DNA from: an uncultured cyanobacterium
GTDB taxonomy: Bacteria; Cyanobacteriota; Cyanobacteriia; Cyanobacteriales; Nostocaceae
Length of the DNA stretch: 62,189 nt
Assembly (NCBI GenBank): GCA_903848645.1
Contig: CAINGU010000014.1
Location: 1 to 62,189 of the forward strand
Reading direction: 5' to 3'
The translations under genes and the position numbers were made by a program. Shown in pieces: positions 34,758-43,651 of this stretch (positions are counted from its first letter, which is position 1; each line of letters starts with the position of its first letter). The notes under the pieces are model-generated. The model was not told the DNA's origin and searched no databases. It saw only the letters and a list, made by a program, of their open reading frames with translations.

Positions 34758-35646
34758 CAGACATTTTTCCCTAAAATTCCCATTTTCAGCCATTAAACAC
34801 CAACCCCGTGATCATCCACACAATAGGATTACTAGTAAAGACAGTAGAGTAGAAGTAGTCATAATATTTAAGAGAATTCCGGATTGGATATGAGTAATTA
34901 GGGATGAAGTAATGGGAAATGGGGATTGAGAACTCAAAAGGAGAATTATTTTCCAATGAAATCAAGTATCATAACCCCAATCTAGGTCTTATTGCCGTGC
35001 TTACAGCTAATGATAAAAGCCAAACTCAGAAATTTGCGTATTATTTACCTCAAGTTCACAGAAACTTCACAATTAATAGCACAATATGTGAGCTATACTG
35101 TTTTCGGGCAATCAAAGTAAACTTTTTAGTTAGTAAAAAGCTAATAGTCCTTCAATCAAATCAGGCATAAACTTCAGCATCTTTGTTTGTTTGGGTGTCA
35201 TCGGTAAAACCCCAAGTCTTTAATAGACCTGGATTTGATTATATGAGGTGAAAATTTTGGTAAATGAATATAGTCAAGGTTTCATTTGGCATAGAAATTA
35301 ACCTAGACTAACCATCCCCAAAAAATTATGTATACCAACTCTGGCGACTCAACAACAGCCCAGAGCAGTATTTTGTATCCCAGGGCATACTATTACCCTA
35401 CTGCCATTAAAAATAACTCTAGCTACTCAAGCTGAGAGCCACCTTTTCACGCATATTTACCCCAGAGGTATGAAATTCTCTCCATACTTCCATTAACAGC
35501 AACTCTAGCTACTCAAGCCTAGAGCTATTTTCTAACGCAGATTTATAGCAATTTTTTGTGTAACTAGCGTGGCACTGCCTGTTACGGCTGCTTTGCAATA
35601 GCGGCAATTTATCAAACATTAAAACAACTAACAATACGATATCACC
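34758..35646. other. Intergenic region with tandem RNA-like hairpins
   Basis: About 890 bp. Small open frames here show no coding character. From 35337 to about 35550 it holds three repeated hairpin units, described separately. No other gene is seen. Confidence 0.6.
35337..35550 (+). promoter_or_regulatory. Three tandem hairpin units upstream of FG-GAP gene
   Basis: Three units begin AACTCT at 35337, 35415 and 35501. The first arm of each pairs: CTCTGG/CCAGAG (35339-35344 with 35360-35365), CTCT/AGAG (35417-35420 with 35435-35438) and CTCTAG/CTAGAG (35503-35508 with 35519-35524), with base changes on both sides. A second hairpin follows in units 1 and 2 (AGGG/CCCT at 35382; GTATG/CATAC at 35468). 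Loop text TACTCAAGC is shared by units 2 and 3. The spacing and covariation suggest a structured leader, tandem regulatory RNA or small RNA array rather than chance. The gene starts about 100 bp after unit 3. Confidence 0.5.
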
Positions 35647-38600
35647 ATGAGCGAACAACTTTTAGACCTCTCCACACTTAACGGCAAAAACGGTTTTATC
35701 ATCCAAGGTCAAGGTAACGATAACTTAGGCTACTCAGTCAAAAATGCCGGCGATCTTAACGGTGATGGCATTGCTGATCTAGTTATTGGCGCACCTTTAA
35801 GCGATCCCAATAACGCTGGGAAAACATACATAGTCTTTGGCAACAAAAATGGCTTTGATCAAACTATAGACCTTTCTAGTCTCGATGGCACTAAAGGCTT
35901 TGTGATCAACGGGGGTGAAGCAGGTGATCAATCCGGCCGTTCCGTTAGCAATATTGGAGATATTAACGGTGATGGTATTGATGATCTAGCCATTGGCGCA
36001 CCTTTTTCTGGCATCAATGGAGATAATTCTGGGGCTGCTTATGTCATCTTTGGCAGTAAAGATCCCCAAAATTTTGCTGCTCCTATCGAACTCTCCAACC
36101 TTGACCCTACTCAGGGTTTTACCATCAAAGGTGGTGAGTCTGGTGATAATGCAGGTTGGGCTGTTAGTAGCGCCGGCGATTTTAATGGTGATGGCATCAA
36201 AGACCTATTAATTGGTGCAACTAATCCTGGCGATAACGGATCAGGTGTTCCCGGAGAAAGCTATATCATCTTTGGAAAAAAAGATGGTTTTGGTTCAATC
36301 TTAGACCCATCCAACTCTTTAGAACTCTCCAATCTTCAGGCTAATGACGGCTTGACAATTACCAGCAATGACCCCAATAATCTCGGTTATTCCGTTAGTG
36401 ACGCTGGAGATATTAACGGTGATGGCTTTGATGATCTAATTGTTGGTGCGCCCTATGCTGACCCCAATGGTAATTCTAACGCAGGTCAGACTTATGTAAT
36501 TTATGGGCATAACTGTGATTGTGATACTATCAATGTCTCCGAGCTTGATGGTACTGAGGGCTTTACCATCAACGGCCAAGGTGCTGATCAATCAGGCTTC
36601 TTTGTTAGCAAAGCCGGAGATATCAACGGTGATGGCATTGCTGATTTGATTATTGGTGCAAGAGATGGCGCTCCCAATGGTCAAGATTTTGCTGGCAAAA
36701 GCTATGTAGTCTTTGGCAATAAAAATGGTTTGGGTTCTAGCATCAATCTTTCTGACCTTAATGGCAGCAATGGCTTTACTATCAACGGTATTGCCGCCTC
36801 TGACAACTCTGGCTGGGCTGTTAGTGCTGTAGGAGATATTAACGGTGATGGTATTGATGACATTATTATTGGCGCTCCTAATGCTAATAATAGCGCTGGA
36901 CAAAGCTATGTCATCTATGGTAACAAGGCTGGCTTTAGTTCTAACTTTGACCTCTCCAGTCTCAATGGTGACAACGGCTTTATCATCAATGGTTTGGCTG
37001 TAGGTGACAACTTTGGTCACTCAGTTAGTGGCGCAGGAGATGTCAACAGTGACGGTATTAACGACTTGATTATTGGCGCTCCCTTCGCTAATTCTGGCGC
37101 AGGAGCAAGCTATGTGGTATTTGGAACTGCTGTTAATCAAGCACCCACAGATTTAACCCTCAGCAATGATAGCGTTGATAATCACGTTCCAGTTGACACG
37201 GTTATTGCTTCACTTAATACTACTGACCCCAACAAAAACGATACTTTTACATATAGCCTAGTTGCTGGTACTGGTGACACTGATAATACTGATTTCACCA
37301 TTGACGGAAATCAACTAAAAATTCATGTCTCTCCTGACTTGGCAACTAAAGCTGATTACTGTATCCGAGTTCAGACAAAAGATGCTGGTGGACTCACTTA
37401 TGAGCAGCAGTTAGTTATCAAAGTTAATGATAACAGTCAAACAGACACAAATGCAGCACCTACGGATGTAGAAATCAGTAAGGATAGTGTTGATAATCAT
37501 GTTCCAGTTGACACTGTTGTTGGTTTACTGAATACTACTGATCCTAACACAAACGATACTTTCACTTATAGCCTAGTTGCTGGTACTGGTGACACTGATA
37601 ATGCTGATTTCACCATTGATGGAAATCAACTGAAAATTCATGTTTCTCCTGACTTAGCAACTAAAGCTGATTACTGTATCCGAGTCCAGACGAAAGATGC
37701 TGGTGGACTCACTTATGAGAAGAATTTGAATATCAAAGTTAATGATATCAACAAAACCAGCACAGACATCACGCCCTTATTGACAAAGGTTAGTGATAAT
37801 GTCTTTAACATCAAAGGCAACAATGGCAACGCGACACTGGAAGTCCAATTGACAGGACGCAGTTCTAGTCTTGTGAATGAAATAGGAGTATTTACCGTTG
37901 ATGATGCCAGTGGTAAAGTTGATGGTATTGATCCAGGTGCAGCGGGATATGCGGAAAAAGCATTGGCAAAAAGTCAGGTAATTTTCTCTACTCTTGCTAA
38001 TTCTCCGGCTGGTTTTGATCCCACTAGCCTTGATAGGTTATTAGGATTTAACTCCAATGACAATTTGAGATTCTATTTGGTCAAAGATAGTTCAACCCAG
38101 TCTGTACTTAATAATACTACCCCCATTGGCAATGTCCTCTTTGCTGACCCTTCTAACCTCAAGATTACAGACTTAGGATCTAATAGTTTCTCCCTCGCTT
38201 GGGAAGATGGTTCTGGTAATCCCACCGGGTTTGAGGATTTGCAGGTCAAGATTCAAGCCACTGATAGAGCTATACCTTTGGGTACATCTTTGCAAAACAA
38301 ACCACAAGGGGAATCGCTGGATTTGCAGAATACCACTGGTGCGGTAAAGGCTGATTTTACTGTTAACCGAGAAGCAGGTTATAACGATTTTGTTGGTTTC
38401 TATCGCGTAACTGATGCCAATGGCGGTATTGATACCAATGGTGATGGTAAAGCTGATATCCTCCCAGGACAAGCTGGTTATGCTCAAGCGGCTCTTAATG
38501 GACGTGTTTCTGATCTTAATTTGACTGTGAACAACGGTGGAACAGCAGCTTTCAATTCTACTCTTCAAGGTGGTGCTATTTATGTACCATTTCTCATTGC

Positions 38601-38784
38601 TAATGGTACACCCGATACCAATAACCCCAATATTTACTTCACTTTCTTAGGTGCTAACTCAGATGGTGTTGATCATGTGCGGATGTTAGGTGATAATACC
38701 TTTGGTTTTGAGGATCTCCGTGGTGGTGGTGACAGAGACTTCAACGATATAGTTGTTAAGGTCAATTTGACACCCGTAGCGTAG
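35647..38784 (+). CDS. FG-GAP propeller/cadherin-like/DUF4114 surface-type protein
   Basis: A 1045-residue acidic protein with no N-terminal signal peptide. Residues about 10-490 hold seven FG-GAP/VCBS-like repeats, each with a D-x-N-x-D-G-x-x-D calcium loop (e.g. GDLNGDGIADLVIGAP), enough for a full seven-bladed propeller. Two near-identical cadherin-like domains follow (about 498-595 and 605-700), then two DUF4114-type domains (about 710-880 and 885-1045) ending in FGFEDLRGGGDRDFNDIVVKV. Export without a signal peptide suggests type I secretion, an inference. Likely calcium-dependent adhesion or sheath function. Start ATG at 35647. The tandem hairpin units lie upstream. Confidence 0.88.
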   Translation: MSEQLLDLSTLNGKNGFIIQGQGNDNLGYSVKNAGDLNGDGIADLVIGAPLSDPNNAGKTYIVFGNKNGFDQTIDLSSLDGTKGFVINGGEAGDQSGRSVSNIGDINGDGIDDLAIGAPFSGINGDNSGAAYVIFGSKDPQNFAAPIELSNLDPTQGFTIKGGESGDNAGWAVSSAGDFNGDGIKDLLIGATNPGDNGSGVPGESYIIFGKKDGFGSILDPSNSLELSNLQANDGLTITSNDPNNLGYSVSDAGDINGDGFDDLIVGAPYADPNGNSNAGQTYVIYGHNCDCDTINVSELDGTEGFTINGQGADQSGFFVSKAGDINGDGIADLIIGARDGAPNGQDFAGKSYVVFGNKNGLGSSINLSDLNGSNGFTINGIAASDNSGWAVSAVGDINGDGIDDIIIGAPNANNSAGQSYVIYGNKAGFSSNFDLSSLNGDNGFIINGLAVGDNFGHSVSGAGDVNSDGINDLIIGAPFANSGAGASYVVFGTAVNQAPTDLTLSNDSVDNHVPVDTVIASLNTTDPNKNDTFTYSLVAGTGDTDNTDFTIDGNQLKIHVSPDLATKADYCIRVQTKDAGGLTYEQQLVIKVNDNSQTDTNAAPTDVEISKDSVDNHVPVDTVVGLLNTTDPNTNDTFTYSLVAGTGDTDNADFTIDGNQLKIHVSPDLATKADYCIRVQTKDAGGLTYEKNLNIKVNDINKTSTDITPLLTKVSDNVFNIKGNNGNATLEVQLTGRSSSLVNEIGVFTVDDASGKVDGIDPGAAGYAEKALAKSQVIFSTLANSPAGFDPTSLDRLLGFNSNDNLRFYLVKDSSTQSVLNNTTPIGNVLFADPSNLKITDLGSNSFSLAWEDGSGNPTGFEDLQVKIQATDRAIPLGTSLQNKPQGESLDLQNTTGAVKADFTVNREAGYNDFVGFYRVTDANGGIDTNGDGKADILPGQAGYAQAALNGRVSDLNLTVNNGGTAAFNSTLQGGAIYVPFLIANGTPDTNNPNIYFTFLGANSDGVDHVRMLGDNTFGFEDLRGGGDRDFNDIVVKVNLTPVA

Positions 38785-38815
38785 AAGATATTTCTCTGGT
38801 TTAAATTCTGTTTAA

Positions 38816-38844
38816 ATCCCCGACTTATCAAAGAAGTCGGGGAT
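38816..38844. repeat. CCCCGACTT palindrome, copy 4 (between convergent genes)
   Basis: 11-bp arms ATCCCCGACTT/AAGTCGGGGAT with a 7-base loop, between the convergent FG-GAP and nucleosidase genes, followed by CTTGTT on the plus strand; it may act as a bidirectional terminator. Confidence 0.75.
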
Positions 38845-38874
38845 CTTGTTGTCCATTCTTGGGTTACTAAACAG

Positions 38875-39537
38875 TTAAGGAGTAAACAATAATTGAGTGA
38901 CTGTTGTTAAAGCTTTCAGTCCTTTCAATGAACCAGTAATGAGTCGAGTAGCTGCTAAGGGTTGACGGATTAATTGCCAAGCTAAGGGTAAAGGTTTTAA
39001 TGAACCGTCCCCACTAATAGCTGATGTGATATTGGGAATATCATAGTGAGCATCATCGCCGACTACTCGCAGTATAGCTACTTGTCTGTTTGCAGATTGC
39101 TGGAAAAATTCGAGGAGGGCGTATCCTTCCATATCTACAACATCAGTACCGTATTGTTCATGTAAATGGCTTTTTTCTGTGGCTTTACATACAACGCAAT
39201 CACTTGTTAAGCCCTTGACTAAAGATACATGATCCCCAAGTTGATTATGTATATCTGCGGTGAAGGAATTATCACACTCTTGCAGATTTCCTTGATAAAG
39301 GCAATTTTGATATAAAACAAGATCTCCAACTTGATATTTTTGGCTCAAGCTACCACATAAACCCATCATCAAAATGCGATTCTCACCGATGTGGGTTAAT
39401 TTTTGTAAATATTGCCGGACTGGTTCGATTCCCATTGGTAGGGCTAATACTTTGGCTGGGGAACTGGTAACGCGACTTAATCCGCGACAGACGGCTTGAT
39501 ACTCTGCTCCCTGGGGGACTAAGATCAAAGTTGACAT
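38875..39537 (-). CDS. Phosphorylase/nucleosidase family protein (HpnG-like)
   Basis: A 220-residue member of the PNP/UDP phosphorylase-MTA/SAH nucleosidase fold. Seen are LMMGLCGSLSQKYQVGDLVLY, DVVDMEGYALLEFF (with the conserved Met-Glu that binds the ribose) and AILRVVGDDAHYDIP. Location near shc, hpnB, hpnA and hpnH suggests it is the adenosylhopane nucleosidase HpnG, which releases adenine to yield ribosylhopane, but another phosphorylase role is possible. Start ATG at 39537; stop is downstream of a palindrome shared with the convergent FG-GAP gene. Confidence 0.7.
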   Translation of the reverse strand: MSTLILVPQGAEYQAVCRGLSRVTSSPAKVLALPMGIEPVRQYLQKLTHIGENRILMMGLCGSLSQKYQVGDLVLYQNCLYQGNLQECDNSFTADIHNQLGDHVSLVKGLTSDCVVCKATEKSHLHEQYGTDVVDMEGYALLEFFQQSANRQVAILRVVGDDAHYDIPNITSAISGDGSLKPLPLAWQLIRQPLAATRLITGSLKGLKALTTVTQLLFTP

Positions 39538-39725
39538 GAGAATGGTAGATTAGGAAATTATCTCTTCTAAATGGATAGAATAGCTCAATAGCGAGAATAT
39601 ATTCAAACTTTGTCAGCTAAATTAGCAATAACCATTTTCATCCTAGAAGTTCTATACTAACCTGTCAGTTGTCAGTTATCAAAAGACCGATGACCAATGA
39701 CCAATGACTAAGATAATTTTATCAG

Positions 39726-42554
39726 ATGGTACAAACCAATAACTCACAATCTGCACGCGAAAGCTTCAATATTTCCAAATTAGCGATTAAGTTTTCTTGG
39801 TTGACGGTGTGTTTTTGGATAGGTGTAGCGGTAGCTGGTGTCCTGGCCTTCAGTTCCCTCAAATATGCTTTATTTCCAGATATTACCTTTCCGGTAGTGG
39901 TAATAAATGCCCAAGCACCGTTAACATCTGCCCTGGATACGGAAGAAAAACTAACCAAACCACTGGAAGAAAGTCTAAAATCCCTGCCCGGACTTGAAGA
40001 TATTCGTTCATCAACTTATCCTGGTCAAACTGCTGTAGTTTCCTCATTTGTTGTCGGGACAAATTTAGAAACTGCGACTAACCAAATTTCCCAAATAGTC
40101 AATCAATTAAATTTACCCAAGGATACAAATAAAAAAATCATCCCGTTGAATCTGAACGAATCAGCGGCTGTTAGCTATGCAATTGAAAGTTCTTCTGGGA
40201 AAATTGATAATTTACGGCAACTGGCAACAGATAAAATTGTGCCTGCGATCGCTAAATTACCAGGAGTGCTGAAAGTCTCTCTATTAGGAGATGGTAACAG
40301 CGCACCACCAGAAAGAAGCAGTCAGGAGGGTAGGGGCGCAGGGCCTGCGCCCAAAATTACTGCGCCCATGAGTCAGGAATCAGAAAGAAAGAAGGAAGAA
40401 GAAAGAAGGAGGAATGTTTTATTCCCCTCAGCCGGGACTTTAGTGAGGTTTAATGGTAAAGAGGCTTTAGCTTTTCAGGTAATTAAAAAAGGTGATGCTA
40501 ATACCTTAGAAGTAGTCAGTCGGGTAGAAAAAGAAGTACAACAGCTAAGGTCGAGCTTAAAAGATGTCACCCTCACCTTAGCTGCTACCCAAGCTGAATA
40601 TATTCACAATGCCACCCATTCCACCATAGATGCCCTGATAGAAGCAATCGTCCTATCGGTAGTTGTAATTTTTCCTTTTTTATGGAATTGGCAAGCCACC
40701 CTGATTTCGGCTTTAGCCATTCCCACATCTTTGTTAGGCACATTTATTGTGATGGCAATATATGGCTTTAACTTAGAAACCATTACCCTGTTAGCCTTAG
40801 CTTTAGTCATTGGCTCAATCGTTGATGATGCCATAGTTGATGTGGAAAACATCATGCGGCATATTGAAGAAGGGAAAACTCCCCGCGAAGCTGCCCTAAT
40901 AGCCACTAATGAAATTGGTTTAACTGTCACCGCAGCTACTTTAACAGCGGTAGCGGTATTTCTACCTATCGGTTTGATGGGTGGAGTCATTGGTCAGTTT
41001 TTCAAACCCTTTGGGATCACTGTTTCGGCTGCTATGCTGACATCTTTGTTAGTAGCCCGGACTTTATCACCAGTCTTAGCTATTTACTGGCTCAAAGCTA
41101 AACCATCTAGTTCTCTCCACCAGCAAAGTAAGATTTGGCTAGAATTTGACCAAGCTTACCGTAACTTGTTAGCCTGGTCATTGAAGCACCGCTTGATAGT
41201 TGTTGGCTTGGCTGTAGGTAGTTTAATTGCTGGTATTGCCCTGATTCCCCTCATTCCCAAAGGGTTTATTCCCAAACTCGACCGAGGAGAATTTAATATT
41301 GTCTATATTGCTCCTTTACCTAGTCTTCCTGGGGATCTTCCACAAGGAAGGCCAGGAGGACTAGGACAACCAGGAGGACAGGCAGGACAAACGGGACAAA
41401 AAGATAAATTAGGAAATTCCTCTTTGTCTGCTGCGGCTTTAGCGGCTTCATCATCTTCTATTCCCATTCCTAATCCTTTAAACGATTCTTTGGATGTTGC
41501 GAAGAAACTGGAAGAAGTGGTGAGAAAGTCCCCCGCAGTGGCTACGGTGTTTACTACTGTGGGTTCTCGTGAAGGTGAGCCAAACAAGGGTACGCTGTAC
41601 GTTAAGTTGAAAGCAGAGCGAGAACTGAAAACGGCCGAATTACAAGACCAACTCCGCGCTGCTTTACCAAAATTGGCGGGTGTCACCACAAGTGTAGAAG
41701 ATATTCAATTTGTAGACACCGGTGGGCAAAAACCTCTGCAAATAGCTTTACAAGGTAATGATCTCCAGGCTTTGACTACAGCAGCTAAAGCCGTAAAAGC
41801 TCGAATTGAGAAAATCCCTGGTTTTGCTGATGTGACTATTACAGGTGCGTCTCATCAACAAGATGCGATTTTGCAAATTGAACGTTTGAATAATCAGCGA
41901 GTGGTTTATATCGGCGCTAACCTAGGTCAAAATTTAACTTTAGGTGATGCAACTGATAAAGTCGTAGCTGAAGCTAAAGCTGTGATGCCGGCTGGTGTTT
42001 CTTTGAATTTAGGGGGAGATTCTGCCCGTCAAAATGAGGTTTTTGGGAGTTTTGGCACAACTTTGGCGTTATCAGCACTTTGTATTATTGTGGTGCTGAT
42101 TTGGTTGTTTAAAAGTTGGGTAGATCCCATAGTTATTGGTCTTTCTTTACCTTTAGCAGTGGTTGGGGCGTTGCTGGCACTGCTATTTACCAAAAGTGAT
42201 TTTGGGATGATCTCTCTCATTGGTTTTGTATTTTTGCTGGGGATTACTAACAAAAATGCAATCTTAATTGTGGATTACATTAATCAGTTACGAGATACGG
42301 GAATGGAAAAAACTGAGGCAATTCTCAAGGCTGGACCTGTGCGTTTGCGCCCCATTATGATGACTACAGCCGCAACGATTTTGGGCATGGTTCCTATTGC
42401 TTTGGGCTTAGGTGCAGGTTCGGAATTGCGATCGCCTATGGCTGTATCTATTGCTGGTGGTTTGGTCAGTTCGACTATTCTCAGTTTGTTTGTTGTCCCG
42501 GTGTTCTACGCCATTTTAGATGATTGGTTTCCCAGGAAAAAGGTGAAAAAATGA
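39726..42554 (+). CDS. RND efflux transporter permease (AcrB/HAE1-like)
   Basis: A 942-residue inner-membrane proton-driven efflux pump permease. Periplasmic porter domains alternate with helices; the TM4 proton relay segment LALVIGSIVDDAIVDVENIM has the paired Asp residues, and FLPIGLMGGVIGQFFKPFG and TNKNAILIVDYINQL are typical. It is shorter than the usual 1030-1060. Two unusual insertions are seen: residues about 195-230, formed by a dispersed palindrome and a charged Lys/Glu/Arg tract (see finding), and a Gly/Pro/Gln-rich loop near 535-570. No adaptor (HlyD-type) or outer-membrane gene adjoins. Start ATG at 39726. Substrate unknown; a hopanoid link is not implied by sequence. Confidence 0.9.
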   Translation: MVQTNNSQSARESFNISKLAIKFSWLTVCFWIGVAVAGVLAFSSLKYALFPDITFPVVVINAQAPLTSALDTEEKLTKPLEESLKSLPGLEDIRSSTYPGQTAVVSSFVVGTNLETATNQISQIVNQLNLPKDTNKKIIPLNLNESAAVSYAIESSSGKIDNLRQLATDKIVPAIAKLPGVLKVSLLGDGNSAPPERSSQEGRGAGPAPKITAPMSQESERKKEEERRRNVLFPSAGTLVRFNGKEALAFQVIKKGDANTLEVVSRVEKEVQQLRSSLKDVTLTLAATQAEYIHNATHSTIDALIEAIVLSVVVIFPFLWNWQATLISALAIPTSLLGTFIVMAIYGFNLETITLLALALVIGSIVDDAIVDVENIMRHIEEGKTPREAALIATNEIGLTVTAATLTAVAVFLPIGLMGGVIGQFFKPFGITVSAAMLTSLLVARTLSPVLAIYWLKAKPSSSLHQQSKIWLEFDQAYRNLLAWSLKHRLIVVGLAVGSLIAGIALIPLIPKGFIPKLDRGEFNIVYIAPLPSLPGDLPQGRPGGLGQPGGQAGQTGQKDKLGNSSLSAAALAASSSSIPIPNPLNDSLDVAKKLEEVVRKSPAVATVFTTVGSREGEPNKGTLYVKLKAERELKTAELQDQLRAALPKLAGVTTSVEDIQFVDTGGQKPLQIALQGNDLQALTTAAKAVKARIEKIPGFADVTITGASHQQDAILQIERLNNQRVVYIGANLGQNLTLGDATDKVVAEAKAVMPAGVSLNLGGDSARQNEVFGSFGTTLALSALCIIVVLIWLFKSWVDPIVIGLSLPLAVVGALLALLFTKSDFGMISLIGFVFLLGITNKNAILIVDYINQLRDTGMEKTEAILKAGPVRLRPIMMTTAATILGMVPIALGLGAGSELRSPMAVSIAGGLVSSTILSLFVVPVFYAILDDWFPRKKVKK
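40333..40352. repeat. GC-rich dispersed palindrome, copy C (inside RND gene)
   Basis: Identical to copies at 3558 and 24021, but placed within a coding region; it is read in frame and encodes part of GRGAGPAPK. Direct evidence that this family can move into genes. Confidence 0.85.
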
Positions 42555-42559
42555 GTTCA

Positions 42560-42592
42560 AGATCCCCGACTTCTTCAAGAAGTCGGGGATCT
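42560..42592. repeat. CCCCGACTT palindrome, copy 5
   Basis: Perfect 16-bp arms around one base, 5 bp beyond the RND pump stop codon. A terminator-like position, but no clear T-run follows (CTAATATTTG). Confidence 0.85.
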
Positions 42593-42923
42593 AATATTTG
42601 TCAGAATCAGGATTTACAGGATGTTTGTGTTATGATTCTTTTATCTGAAACTTGATTCTAAGGTTATCAGGCTTCAAAAAAATTTAAAAAAAAATTCTTT
42701 TTTTCGGTCTTAACCGATTGACTTTCGCCGTCGGGCATGATATTTTTATAATGGGAATCCGTGCCTCGATAAAAATTTTATTCACACTCGATTATATTTA
42801 TATGACTATAATACCACATTGGACCCGACCTGAACCCTGAAAATAAAAAATTTTTTCAAAAAAACTTATCAAAAAACAAGAAATTAATAATTTAAACTTA
42901 TGAATCACCAACAAAAAATCAAA
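42593..42923. other. A+T-rich gap after RND gene
   Basis: About 330 bp with A-runs (near 42679-42707) and a short TCGGT/ACCGA hairpin at 42705-42718. No gene or RNA family recognised. Confidence 0.45.
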
Positions 42924-43451
42924 TTAAGGCTGAGAGGTAATTGATCGACAAGATTCTAGCATTAATCTAGCCTCAGACTCCGAAAATAAATTACCTTTAG
43001 CATTTTCACAAGTTATTGCTATATTTCCTAAATTTTTATAAGTATATAGATTATATTCTAAAATATTCATACCAGGACTACTTTCATACAAGAGACTGTC
43101 TGGAGAATCAATTAAAAATCGTTTTAAAATGTTAACATCATTATCTTGAATAAATTTTTTGACTTCGGTGATTATATTCTGATTGGTTGTTATTTGGAGT
43201 TCAAGATGAAAATTTTTCCCATTCCCAGACTTAATTTCTATAGTCCCCCAAGCCAAAGGACTTTCTATTATCTTTGAACCTTTGGGAGCTAATAAAGTCA
43301 GTTTAGTATTTTCTAGAGACAAGTTTAGACGTTGCAGACGAGAATTATTAGTTTGTGCAAGAGCAGAAGCACTAGTTAAATGATTTACCGGATTTGATAA
43401 ACAACTAGCTAAAGACACAAGAGCAAGGATAGCTATATTGAATTTATTCAT
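42924..43451 (-). CDS. Hypothetical exported protein, possible lipoprotein
   Basis: A 175-residue protein with an N-terminal export signal. LVSLASC at residues 11-17 is a lipobox-like site, and a later ASALAQ site near 31 is a possible type I cleavage site, so the mode is undecided. The body has beta-strand-rich text (LTLLAPKGSKIIESPLAWGTIEI) and ends with CENAKGNLFSESEARLMLESC, two Cys that may pair. I know no family. It is convergent with nothing and divergent from hpnA by about 200 bp. Confidence 0.65.
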   Translation of the reverse strand: MNKFNIAILALVSLASCLSNPVNHLTSASALAQTNNSRLQRLNLSLENTKLTLLAPKGSKIIESPLAWGTIEIKSGNGKNFHLELQITTNQNIITEVKKFIQDNDVNILKRFLIDSPDSLLYESSPGMNILEYNLYTYKNLGNIAITCENAKGNLFSESEARLMLESCRSITSQP

Positions 43452-43518
43452 ATTTTTTGGTTAATAAATTCTTTTTATTTTACAATACCTTTGCCAAATT
43501 TTAAAAAGCCTTGATTCG

Positions 43519-43606
43519 TAGGTTGCGTTGTTCGTGTCAGCGTTGTCGAGCAATGGCAGAAAACCCAAGGCATTTGTTGGGTTTTGTTACGCTCAACCCA
43601 TACAAA
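43519..43606. repeat. TTGGGTT/AACCCA interspersed repeat
   Basis: The gap upstream of hpnA holds the common cyanobacterial text CGTAGGTTGCG near 43517 and a stem TGGGTT/AACCCA (43578-43583 with 43595-43600). It resembles widespread small palindromic repeats of these genomes. Confidence 0.55.
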
Positions 43607-43651
43607 AAAAATGGCTAGAGGCTCAAGATAATTTTTTGCAGGAAACCATTT

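Noticed and set aside
34919-35170. 83-codon open frame after hpnB
   Set aside because: Low-complexity translation without motif; no support as a gene.
39726-42554. HpnN hopanoid transporter
   Set aside because: The protein has AcrB/HAE1-type motifs such as the paired Asp of TM4, unlike HpnN-type RND proteins.
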